Shown here piece after piece: positions 23,408 through 34,553 of a DNA stretch of 64,000 nucleotides. The number at the start of each line of letters is the position of its first letter. Within the stretch, counting starts at the first letter, position 1. Source of the stretch: Artemisia argyi. Taxonomy: Eukaryota; Streptophyta; Magnoliopsida; Asterales; Asteraceae. The position numbers were made by a program, and so were the translations under genes. Location of the stretch: contig CM060709.1 of the NCBI GenBank assembly GCA_030686995.1, forward strand, positions 129,858,373-129,922,372, read 5' to 3'. Under the pieces are notes generated by a model. The model was not told the origin of the DNA, ran no database searches, and saw only the letters and a list, made by a program, of their open reading frames with translations.

Positions 23408-26348
23408 AGAAAAATCAAGAAACATGTGATTAAAAATCCATCCCTAGTCTCGGATTCCTCTCCAAGGATAACCCTTGCACGCTAAGGGGATACTTTCCCG
23501 CTGTCAATCTTCTTTTTCCAGCCAAGATGAGTCACGGGTGACTAGAGGAAGACTCAAAGATTTGTTTTTAGCCCATTTATAGATAAAAACGAGTTTCAAA
23601 ATCAAAGGCAAGTATTAGGGTTTCCATTTTTTTTCCTTTTATCCTATCCGATTCATAGTGGCACCACATCCCTTCTTGGTGTGGGTTGCAGCTTGGATTC
23701 GGATTTGGGTTCACTTTGTTGTCATCTCTTTCAAAAGGTATTGTAAGAAACTAAAACTCTCTTGTTCTATTTTAATGTCTTCGATTCGTATATATAATGT
23801 TCTAAGTGGTTTTGTTGATTTATTTAAACCGATATCATTATATCAAATTTTATGAAGTCTTGTAATTATTCGATGTTAGAGATTATGTTACAAGTTGTGC
23901 TTGATTTTTCTAAAAGTTGATTCTTGATTTTTAATAAGACTTTCGACATGATCTTGTCTAAAAATATTGATGTGGTTAACTTCGGAATCGATTTGGTTTA
24001 AATCCAAAATCTGTAAACATAAGTTGTTGTAGTTGCTAGTTAAGTGTGGCCCAATTTTATTTAATCACAAATCTGAAACTTGAATATTGGCTTAAGGAAA
24101 TATCTATTTTAACTTGTTAGTGCGCACTATAGCTTATCCGGTTAGTCATGTCTTTGTTTGGTCTTGATGTGAGTCGGAACCCACTGTGGTCGAACCACAG
24201 TGGAGTTGCTGGGGTATGTCGAATGTTGTGCTCATGTCGAGCCAAAGAGGTGAAACTTGTTAAGAGTAGACTTAAGAAGATGATATGGACCTGTGTACGT
24301 TGAAATATAAGTTGGGTCAAAACTAATTTATTTAGTTATTATTAATTTTCTTCCTACCTACTATCGGGTGAGATAGCAGATGGAAATTTAGTGATAAATT
24401 TGTTTGCAAATTGTATTCTGGTTGTTTGTTTCACCTTGGGCCAAAGCCCACATCTCTTCGACTAAAAGAGTACATTTGATATTTGTGTTGCTAGTTTGCT
24501 ACAGCCCATCCCATTTCCTTCCTTAAAGTTGACTTATCTATCTCGTCAAAACTTCGCGACATACCTAAAGCTATACGACGCGTTTTATAAATGAGTTCTA
24601 AAACAAACCACAACATACTACACATGAAACTATAAGTTAGCATATAAATTTAAGGACCCATAGAAACTAGATTAAACTAAATATACAAGCCTTAACTTAT
24701 TTCAAAACTTTTGATTCATATTACTTTATTTAGACTTAACATGGCTCCTTTTAAAATTTATAATCAAAATTTAATATTTTCATACCATTAAACTATAAGT
24801 TTAGTCAAACTAATGAAAATATTAGTTATAACTTATTTTGAGGTCATTAATATGCGAGGTTTATTAAGCTAACTAACACACTTAAGCTTACAAAATTTTT
24901 TATAAACATTATATCGCGGTTCATTAGTTTAATGTGGATAGTTTAATTATAATCATCTCGGTAACACTACACGTACATACGGGTCACGCCCAACCTTTGT
25001 AAAAATCCTACAATCAAAGTACTTTCAACAAAACTTATAAACGGACAATAAACAAAATATTTAAACAAACGTACTTTATTAAAATATATGGGTTACTAGC
25101 TTATTTTTAAATATAAAACTTAAATAAGGTCACTACATGATTACATACTCTTATTTATAATAGTATCAAACATATTTTTTTATAAAATATGAATACACTT
25201 CTAACGGCAAGACTATTATATTCCGTCAACGTCTAATATTTATCGTAATTACTCTACGTACTCTATCTTTCAATTATTGTCGAACCATAGGATTATCCAT
25301 CTTTGATATTTTATTATTGTCTACGTATATACTAATACACTTCCATGAGCCAATACTTACTCACACTTAGAAAATTGTTTTCAAACTTAAACACTGCCAC
25401 ACAAGCAACAACGGCGCAAACATTTTTTTTTAAACTTTTAAACTCACTTAAACATCGTTGAGTCTTAATTGGTATTATAAACTAAAATTGCCGTACTATT
25501 CTAGGTCGCGTGTCGGTGCCGCTCACTATCACTATTTGACTTTTCGCTATCGAGACTACTAATCACTAAGGTGAGTTTATAGCCCCACTTTACTTATACT
25601 CGTTTACAAAACTATGGGGTGAGAAACATGCAAAATATTTTCTGGACCATGCTATTATTTCTCAACACTATTGCGTAGTTAGCCTAAGCCCTGAACCCAC
25701 TGTTATGCCCACTTTCATGAACCGTTAATTCCTGTTAGGAAGCGCGATTGATATAAATAGATCTATTGGGGGTAACTCCCCCGTTCGGTTGGCCAGACGG
25801 GTCAATGCGAATGTATACCAAGTCGGACTACGAGTGTATTGGGTTAAACACTTGCTATGGGCCCTCACTATTATTATATGTGCTACATTGTGGCATACTA
25901 AACTGTTTAGCTTCGGTTGCATGAACTTAGTGCTAGCGCGATAGACTATTTTTGTATGACATTATATGTGTTGTAATGTTTGTACACAAAACTATTGGTC
26001 CACATTACTTTACTGATAAACCTATAGACTCACCAGATTTTTGCTGACTTTTAGCATGTTTACTCAGGTGTTTGAGCTGCTTATTTTCGTCAAGGCATGG
26101 CAAGGCGATGGTCATAATCTATTTACCTAAGTGTTTTTACACAACATTATGACTTGTTTTTATGGGACCATTTGACGTTGGACTTATCTATTTACTTTGA
26201 AACTTGATGTAAACTTGAATGAATTTTATTGAAAAGTATTTTTAATGGAGTATGTATTCCGTTCTTTATTATCTTGTGTTGTGATCTCCAATTTAGTAGC
26301 ACCCCATGACCCGATTGCTTCCGCTGTACCGATTTTGGGGGTGTTACA
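22876..26348 (+). repeat. 5' LTR of the chromovirus (3473 bp)
   Basis: Direct repeat of 44869-48600. A possible TATA box TATAAATA lies at 23173-23180 (23 bp of context shared with 45166-45173). An A-homopolymer sits near 23371-23405. It lacks the roughly 260-bp segment with the TA microsatellite that is present in the 3' LTR. Short ORFs inside are identical in both LTRs and non-coding. Confidence 0.92.
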
Positions 26349-26350
26349 GA

Positions 26351-26364
26351 TTGGCATCAGAGCC
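26351..26364 (+). promoter_or_regulatory. Primer binding site of the chromovirus
   Basis: TTGGCATCAGAGCC two bases after the 5' LTR. It is close to the tRNA-iMet primer site TGGTATCAGAGC, with a T-to-C change. Confidence 0.7.
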
Positions 26365-26597
26365 AAGGTTATAGAGAACTAGGTACATATAAATCCTAAA
26401 CTATAACCGCTTTTTACAAAAACAAGTCCCTATGACCACCACTTGCCTGCCTGCCATACTTGCCACTTTACTTGCCTTAATCATGCTTTACTATTTGATG
26501 ATCTTACGTGACTATATGCACTATAAGTATTTTTACGCACTAAACTTATATTATTTACTATGAGTATTTTACATATACTTACACATTTATACCGTAT

Positions 26598-27950
26598 GTG
26601 TCACAGACTATGCCTTCCGTTGACACTCCACCATTCCAGATCACACCAGACTCAGAGGATCCGTACATCATACTCCAGGACTTTAATGCTTCAGATCCTG
26701 ACATCACTGAGTCTGTACCTGCTCCATCATTTCCTACTCAGCCTACATCCACTACTATTACTGATCATGCATCTACTCAGCCTACACTCACACCCACTAC
26801 TGACGTCACTACCACTCAGTCCATTCATGTTTCCTCACATACTCAGAACCCTACTATCAGACGTCGGGCTTCTTACAGGAGGGTCCGAGGGCGTAACATA
26901 CACCTAACATCTGCCTTATCATCAGTGCCCCGTAGGAGGACTCGATCATCATATGAGCATACTCCTACTTCACCATTACCTCACTCCCCTCCACATCAGA
27001 GATTGAGGAGAGCTATTGAGACTGATTCAGAGGAAGATCCCGAAGAGGAACCTCTACCAGCTGAGGTTACACCTGATGAGACTGCACCGGTTGAGCACAT
27101 CACTGAGCATACAGGTACAGATGGGAGTATGAGACCACTGGAGATTATCCTTGAGGATGTGCCGATCACCTGCGAGACGGGACAGAGTTCGAGGGATGCA
27201 CAGATTCAGGGAGGTGATACAGATGATGATATACCATCAGGTTTGGGTCAGGGAGCTGTTACACTCCATACTTTGGAGAAGGGTTTAGGGGTTGTTCCTT
27301 CCACTTTTGAGATTGGGCAGGGATCGAGGAGAGTTTATGAGGAGGAGATTAATGGTGAGATATGGGGGGATGTTGAGTGTGTGTTTAGTGCCGCACCTCG
27401 TGCTGTGAGTCCAGATTATACACCTTCTTCGCCTTCTTTTGTGCCACCATCACCATCTGTTCCAGTTTCCACACCTCCGGTTGCTTCACCAGTGGAGGAT
27501 GGAGAGGTGACTGGTTTGGAGCAGATCTTTGTTTTACTAGGGTCACATGAGAGCTTACTTGATGAGCATACTGAGCAGTTGGATAGGTTAGGGAGATTGG
27601 ATGACAGTACTGGTATGTTAGGTGGTGAGCTTGAGGGTATGCGCCATTGTGTGGGGATGATGCGGAGTGAGTTGACATCAGTCTGGGATACTGCGTGGTG
27701 CCAGTGGCACCAGATGCATGATATGGAGTCTCAGATTGCTAGGTTGACTAGAGCTGGACAGGAGGACTGGTATGAGATTCTAGCTGCGAGGAGACGTATC
27801 TCAGATTTGGAGTTTACCAAAGACTTAGTACATGCACAGGAGCAGAGGATCGCATCATTGGAGACTAGGCTCGGAGCACACCTGACGATTATCCAGGACT
27901 CTAGTAGACGGTTGGAGCAGTTGGAGAATACACAGGCAGAGCTGGTGTAA
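26598..27950 (+). CDS. Extra ORF upstream of chromovirus gag (450 aa)
   Basis: Uninterrupted ORF between the primer site and gag, in its own frame. Residues about 1-150 are rich in P, S and T with basic patches (RRRASYRRVRGRN, VPRRRTRSS). The middle is acidic (DSEEDPEEEPLP) and then Pro-rich (SPSFVPPSPSVPVSTPP). The C-terminal 150 residues look like coiled coil (LDEHTEQLDRLGRLDD, EQRIASLETRLGAHL, RRLEQLENTQAELV). I recognise no catalytic motif. It resembles Ser/Pro-rich N-terminal regions of Asteraceae gypsy gag proteins that I recall, so it may be a gag-related leader protein. It is intact although the adjacent gag and pol are broken. Confidence 0.7.
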   Translation: MSQTMPSVDTPPFQITPDSEDPYIILQDFNASDPDITESVPAPSFPTQPTSTTITDHASTQPTLTPTTDVTTTQSIHVSSHTQNPTIRRRASYRRVRGRNIHLTSALSSVPRRRTRSSYEHTPTSPLPHSPPHQRLRRAIETDSEEDPEEEPLPAEVTPDETAPVEHITEHTGTDGSMRPLEIILEDVPITCETGQSSRDAQIQGGDTDDDIPSGLGQGAVTLHTLEKGLGVVPSTFEIGQGSRRVYEEEINGEIWGDVECVFSAAPRAVSPDYTPSSPSFVPPSPSVPVSTPPVASPVEDGEVTGLEQIFVLLGSHESLLDEHTEQLDRLGRLDDSTGMLGGELEGMRHCVGMMRSELTSVWDTAWCQWHQMHDMESQIARLTRAGQEDWYEILAARRRISDLEFTKDLVHAQEQRIASLETRLGAHLTIIQDSSRRLEQLENTQAELV

Positions 27951-28277
27951 GGCATGGAGCGACTTCGCGTTGAGTAGTGTTGTTGTATTAGATGATGCAA
28001 GCTTAGTATTTGTTGTACTTTTCTCTTTTATTAGAGACTTGTATTTCCGTTTATGTATTCGAGACTTGTACTTTTCTTTCGTTGCACCATGAGCTTGTAA
28101 TTTTGTGAACGCATATCGATTTTAATCTATAACAAGCTTGGTTGGTTATTCTATTGTGCCATTCTCTCTATAATTGATTTTATCAGTATACTCTACTTGT
28201 GGTGACTATACTCTTGCATGATGACAAACTCTTGTTATGAAATCTTATTTATTCTCTCTATTTTATTACGTAGCAAT

Positions 28278-28737
28278 ATGGCTCCCAAACGGAAAGCAAC
28301 TAGATCTACTCGTGCTAACCCAGTTTCCGCCAGAACTACTGCAACAACTCCACCTGTTGTAGATCAAGCCATGCTCGACCAACTAGTTGAAGAGCGAGTG
28401 GCAACAACACTGGCTGCAGCAAATGTGAACAATTCAACTACTGATGTCGGAACCTCTAGACCGGCAAACAACAATAACCGTGGCTGTAACTATCAGGAAT
28501 TCAAAAAGCTCATGACAGATTATTTTGAGGGAAACGAAGGAGCTGTTGTCTTGCTCAGGTGGTTGGAAAGGTTGGAAACTGTATTCCGAATCTGCAGATG
28601 TGCGGATGAAGACAGGGTTAAATTTGCATCATTTACCTTCAAGAATGCTGCTTTGACCTGGTGGAACAACTATCTGAAGTCGGCTGGCCATGATGCCGCC
28701 TACGCAATGCCATGGGAAAATTTCAAGGAAATGATGC
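28278..28737 (+). pseudogene. Chromovirus gag, N-terminal part
   Basis: Starts MAPKRKATRSTRANP (the ATG at 28278 is preferred over 28218). It shows the retrotrans_gag core: YQEFKKLMTDYFEGNEGAVVLL, WLERLETVFRICRC, VKFASFTFKNAALTWWNNY. The frame is cut after MPWENFKEMML by the LTR of the nested element at 28738, and the rest of gag continues at 40660. It would form the virus-like capsid. Confidence 0.85.
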
Positions 28738-31087
28738 TGATTTAGTCTTTTTGTAGTATAGTTTTTAAACCGAAGAAATGCTTAGGAAAGTATTTCCCCG
28801 GGTCGTGTCCCAACGAAGGTGTGAATGGAATTCCGAATTCCCGTTTCGTGAAACGTGTCGTGAAAACGGTAAAAAGTGATTTGAACGAGATTATACTAAT
28901 GAAATAGTAAATGAAGCACAAATAATCAACTAAACACGTCATTCAAGTAAGGCAACTAGAAACGCAACTTAGAATTGAAAACGTAAGCTAAAACGGAAAA
29001 TAAACGTTAACGTACAAAATAAAACGTGACTTTTAAGCTACGTTACTCCTACGGACTTGGAAATAATTTTCAAAAATTAAAAATGATAAAAGAAAATTTT
29101 GAGAAAAAGAAAAAAATTTTTTTTGACTTTTTATTTATTTTTTATGAATTAAAAAACTATTTTTAACTAATTAGAAATTAAAAGAAAATACAAATAAGGT
29201 GAGAAAAATGAAAATTTAATTTTGAAAATTATAAAATAGCTAAAAAAAAATTTTAAAACTAAAAACTAATTTTTTTGGCTTTTTGTTGAATTTTTGGAAA
29301 TTAAAAAGTATTAAAACTAATTAAAAATTTAAAATAAATTCAAATTAATTGAGAAAAATGCAAAATAAATTTCTAAAATTCTAAAATAACTAAAAATAAT
29401 TTTCTAATATTTTTTTGGATTTTTCTGGAGATTTACAGATTTTTTTGGATTTTTTAATAATTAAAATGTATTTAAAAATGAATAAAAATGAAAATAAAAT
29501 AAGAAAAATAGTAAATGGACTCAGAAAAATTTGAAAAAATTACAGAAAATCTAAAATATTAAAATATGCTTGAGAAAAAATTTTGAAAGAAAAATAAGCT
29601 AGAAAAGTGCTTATTAGCTCAAAACTGCTTAAAGTGAAATGCTTATTGATAAGCACAGTTGACCAGGGTTTGACCAAACTTGAAACAGATGATTTTTAGA
29701 CTCTAATAAGCTCAGATGAACATAACTCAAACCTATATGAACTCAGAAACTTAGGATATGGGCACAAACAGGTTCAATAAGCTATAAATGAATAAACATT
29801 AGATAGCAGAATAAGCAACAAGTCAAAAGCTCACTGGAAATCTAATCTTAAGGCTCAAAAGATCATATATGAACAACAATTCACATATTTAAATCATAAT
29901 CACTCAATTGCATGCCCTACTATGGATCAATAAGCTAAACAATAGATGCAATAAGCTAAATGCTAATATTCACTAAACCTAATAAGCTGAGATAACTAAG
30001 AAATTAGGCTAGAATAAGCAGAAGCTAATGACTAATAAGCAAACACTAAACTAATCCTACTCAGGTTATGCAGTCCAAACAGGCAACAAATGAGAACCAA
30101 ATAAGCTAAGAAAATAAGCACCAGGCTAAAAAATAAGCACTAATCCTCAAACACAGCTGAACAAGCTTCTAATTGCACCAAAATTCAAACATTGAGCTTA
30201 AGTGAGTAGCTAGATAATGGCTTCCAAAGTTGGGCTAGTGAGTAATGAATCTGAGAGCAGGGTAATACTTAGGACAATGAGCAGATTTCAAGCTTAATTT
30301 CAGCGGACCAAATAAACTTTAAACTGAACTCACTCACTTGATTATGATAAACTAACTACCTAAGATCACAAATCCACAATTAAAACTTGATTTAACCCAG
30401 TAATTTACCCTAGAGATCAGATTGAAATTCTGCCCAATTCAGCTTACTTAAGCAATTTGACTTTTAGATAACTGACCAACTTTGACCAAAATAAACTTCT
30501 AATGATTTAATCTAATCCTAAATATGATGTTAAGCTAATTTAAAAGTTAACTATCCTAAATGCACCTAAAATCTACCAAAAACGCAAATTAACAGCTGCT
30601 ATATTAAATAGATATGAGACATTGATTGATATTTGACTTTTGTGTTATGACTTACCAATTTATATGCTTAACTAATCCTAATGCAACCTAAGTGAGACAC
30701 CTAAACCAATTAACAACCCTGAAATAAAGATAATGCCAGCAAACTGCTACAAACCAAACACACCTGATAGTAGCAGTATACACTAAGGTTTTATGATAGC
30801 TGCTTAAGTCTACCAATCTAAGAATAAAATCAAGTTATTTAACTAATAAAAAGCTAGAGAAACAGTAAGCTACCATAGAAAACCACAAGAACACCATTAT
30901 GCAGACTAAGGATCAACTAGGGAGTACACTAATTCAATCTCAACTACAGCTTAAAAGAACATTAATCAAGCACTAAATAGCTACAGCTAACTAAAATTTG
31001 AACTGCAATAAGCATACTTACACTAATTAAACAGTAGTAAAGTCAGAACTAAAAGGAATGCAGAATTGAAAATAGAGACTTACGAAA

Positions 31088-31143
31088 CACCTCTCAGCCA
31101 AACAGAGAGGTGTAATCCCTCACAGCCTGTCTTTAAGACAGGC
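31088..31143 (-). other. Paired stem-loops in the LARD LTR leader
   Basis: CACCTCTC/GAGAGGTG (31088-31112) and GCCTGTC-TTTAA-GACAGGC (31125-31143), both perfect. They are preserved in the other LTR at 39213-39237 and 39250-39268. They lie about 380 bp downstream of the minus-strand TATA box, so inside the transcribed leader if that TATA is used. Confidence 0.6.
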
Positions 31144-31523
31144 CAAACGCTCCTTATGGCTGCCTAACTCCACTGCTTATACTCAGCTTTTTGAATGATC
31201 TTATTCTGACTTTGGTTGACTAAAAACTTTTGAAGAATTGCAAGCAATAATAACAAATAATTTCACCACACAAACTAAACTGAATGATTAATTTGAAGCT
31301 TAAAACAGAATTTAAAGTAACTTACTACTAAAAATTAAATTGCAAGAGATTTAACGGAAAATAAGATTTATATTAAAATGAAACTTGAGTACACTGCTTT
31401 GGAATGGAAAATTACAACAAAACTAAATTTAAGTGTTGAAATTTAAATGACAATAAAATTAAAAAGGTCAAAATCTTCCTAAATACATGAAAAATTGGAC
31501 ACCTCTTCACTGTGAGGAGGGGG

Positions 31524-31531
31524 TATTTATA
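31524..31531 (-). promoter_or_regulatory. TATA box in the LARD LTR
   Basis: TATAAATA on the minus strand in the context CACGTATAAATACCCCC, also at 39649-39656 in the 5' LTR. It is the best candidate for the U3 core promoter. Confidence 0.6.
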
Positions 31532-32519
31532 CGTGAGCCATGAGCTTGCTTCAAGTATGCCAGGTCATCCATCCGCGACACTTTGTGTTTCTTTGAGTCC
31601 TCTCTGAGCCATTGATCATGCTTCCAGATTCATCCCATCCATATCAGCCCTTGGATAATTTGGTGATGTGATTGATCCTGCGTGTGTTCCCTGATTGGAC
31701 CACGTGTCCTGACATTCCCCTGACCTCTTCTGACACCTTCTAGAATCTCATCATTGGGTAATAATTTTAAGAACGAGGTTAATTTGGGGGTAAATGTTTT
31801 AGGGTTCTTGTGAACAGTTGAAATTCTGGGATTGGGGTAAAATTGGGGGGCGGGTAATTTGGGAATGGGATTTATTATAAGGGTGCGTTGACTGGCTATT
31901 AAGTGGGTTGACCGGTATAAATGATGGATCGGGTAATATTTTTTTTGATTGGGCTTTTATTTTCCTTTGGTGTGGACTGGGCCAGAAGTAAGGTTTGTGG
32001 ATTGGTTAGTTTGTTAAGCTTTATTAGTGTAAGATTTATAAGTTCAAACATAAGGGACCAAATATGTAGAATCTGAATTTATAGGGACCTGTTCTGCAAA
32101 TTTTGTAATCTTCATTCCAAGGGCCCTTTGTAGCATTCTTGAATTTCTTGGAGGACCTGAATTGATATTTCTTCAAATTTATCTTGAGGGACTATTTATG
32201 CCAAACTCTGAAAGTTGAGGGACTAATCTTGTCAATTTTTCAAAACTTTGACCGATGACTAATTATGCAACATGATAAATCTCTGAGGACTTTTATGAAC
32301 ATTTTTAGCTTTTCTTTATCATTTTTTTCTTCCCCGGCTCCGGCTCTTGACCTTTTTCCATTCTCGTGCTCGTTTTTGTCGGTTTTGCTTTGTTTTCGTT
32401 CATTTTTCTCATATTCATACCTGCACATACATAAATACAAAAACATGCATTCTCTTGGCATTTTTGGTTAGTATTTGGTGTTTTTGGTCTGAAAAGGATG
32501 AGTGAATAAGCACTCATCA

Positions 32520-33987
32520 AAATCCCCCAGACTAAGGTATTGTCGTGCCCTCACGCAATGTCATCACCTCACGCTTAAGAGATAAATAATTTCAAAACCT
32601 TTCTCTACTGACGTTGTAAAGTAGCAATGATGTTCAAAAGAGATTGTAAAATCATTTATTCTCAAAAACGCTCCATTTTCCGATTTTCATGAATAACAAC
32701 TCCAACTACCTTTTTTTTTTGTTTTGTTTTGTTTTTTTTGTTTTTTTTTTTTTTTTTTGTACTTTTTCATTTATATATGTGACAGTTTGCTTTGACTTTC
32801 ATTATCAATTCTTATCTATTGATGACTTTCAGGGTCAACGAGTAGAAACACTTCTCACAGAGAAGAGACCGTACGGATAAAAATCGTCATCCTTGATTTT
32901 TCACAAGTTCCCAAACTAAGCGTAAAATCGAAATTATTGTTTATCCAGAAGTTAGATGCTAACACTGCCCACAAAAGTTACTTGTGTATTACCTCTTGTC
33001 CCCAGGTCCTAAGTTTTGTATCTAAAGATTTTAATTTGTGAGAAATGAGTTTCTTCATATTTTCTCGTTTCGATATTTGTTAGTCCGATAGGAGCACAAA
33101 ATTTGAACGCTAAGTAGTTTCCAAACTTTCCCTCGAAAACCCCTGCATACAGAAATTGGGTCCATATGAAGGTCTCTAATTTAACACGATTTGTGGAGGT
33201 CCCCTTTTTATTTACGACCGAGACATACCATGTTTGATACCCGAAACGGAAGCTTTTTATTAGGGAAACCCCCGGAGTAGAAGCTTGGCATTTTTGCATA
33301 ATCATAAGCACTTTAATAATACTTTGGTCCTTAGTCCTTTATTCTTTTACAGTCAACGGTTTATGAGCCGCCAAGATGTAAGAGCTTTATTATGACTTTG
33401 GATTTCTATCCGCTGCTTTTTGTAGCTTTGGATTCCTCTGCCTTTTTATTTGGCTTTGGACTATTATTATCGATATTCATAACTATATGCCAAACCCCGA
33501 GTCCTACGGCCTTTACTAAGATCACAACATCGGCTGTGAACCGGCAAGATGCAATAGTCTATTTCACCGTAACACTGGCAGTACCTCAAGGTGTACCAAA
33601 CCCCCATATGCAGAGATTTTGTTGGGAACGAGAAAAAACTAAGTATTGCCCAAACCGTATACCCTTAATTAATCCTAGACATCTATTATGTATTGGTGAC
33701 GTTTCTGATGGGAACAAGGAGGCCACAAGTACCTCTCGTGGGTTTTTTAAATCCCAGTAATGCGATCCGTGTATAGCACGAAACTTCTAAATAAATTCTA
33801 TCATTCCTCGATCTCCGCAAATTTAAAATCCCAAATAATGAGATCCGCGGATGCTTAGCCATAATCTTATGATTATATTGGTTAAGGGAAACAAGCTAGG
33901 GCTCAACACGCCCGGTCAAGTCGGAACATTTATTTCTACTCTCGCCGGTAGGAAAGTCAAAACAAGGTGTCAAAACTTATTATTCAT

Positions 33988-34086
<99 letters not shown>

Positions 34087-34553
34087 AATATAAAGCGGTG
34101 ACAAAAATTAAAAATTTTGGTGGAAAACGGAGTTGCGTAAGTTAAACAGCTCAGACGATGGTACAGGTCAAATCGAATCGAAGATTCACCCCCCCAGACT
34201 AAAGTGAAACATTGTCCTCAATGTTTTAAGGGTACGGGTAATCCTACGTAAAATCTAAGGCCGTTTATTAAGTATGCCAAGAGATAAACGTTAGTCGATA
34301 AGATTTTGGATATGGTGAATTTCCGAAAGAGCAGCGAAGGATGAGACTCGAGTGGAGAGAACGACAAACCACGAGCACGAGAGTCCTCAAACTTCGGGGA
34401 AATTCCTGAACATAAACAACAAAAACCACAAAACACGAGTTTGGAAAGGGTCGCCCCCCTCACGTCACGTTATTAAAGAAAATAAAAATAAAGAAAATGA
34501 AAATGGATAAGCATGGGGTGCCTCCCACGAAGCGCTTGTTTTTGTTCACCGAG
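32520..34553. other. 3' internal region of the LARD, no ORF supported
   Basis: Two kilobases downstream (minus sense) of the 646-codon ORF. It has T-rich runs (32700-32759), an (AT)n microsatellite (33990-34083) and two similar purine-tract-like motifs (complements of CCCCCAGACTAAGGT at 32524-32538 and CCCCCAGACTAAAGT at 34191-34205). ORFs of 100-122 codons occur on both strands but show no motif. I see no pol remnants. Confidence 0.6.

Larger units (their letters stand above)
28738..32519 (-). repeat. 3' LTR of the LARD (3782 bp)
   Basis: Partner of 37069-40659. It contains about 200 bp (roughly 30563-30770) missing from the other LTR. The body is unusually rich in AATAAGC/AGCTAA words (29560-31020). 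The minus-strand TATA box TATAAATA is at 31524-31531. Two stem-loops lie at 31088-31112 and 31125-31143. Confidence 0.9.

Noticed and set aside
23658..25922. ORFs of about 65 codons repeated at 45909-48174
   Set aside because: They occur in both LTR copies of the chromovirus and are simply LTR sequence.
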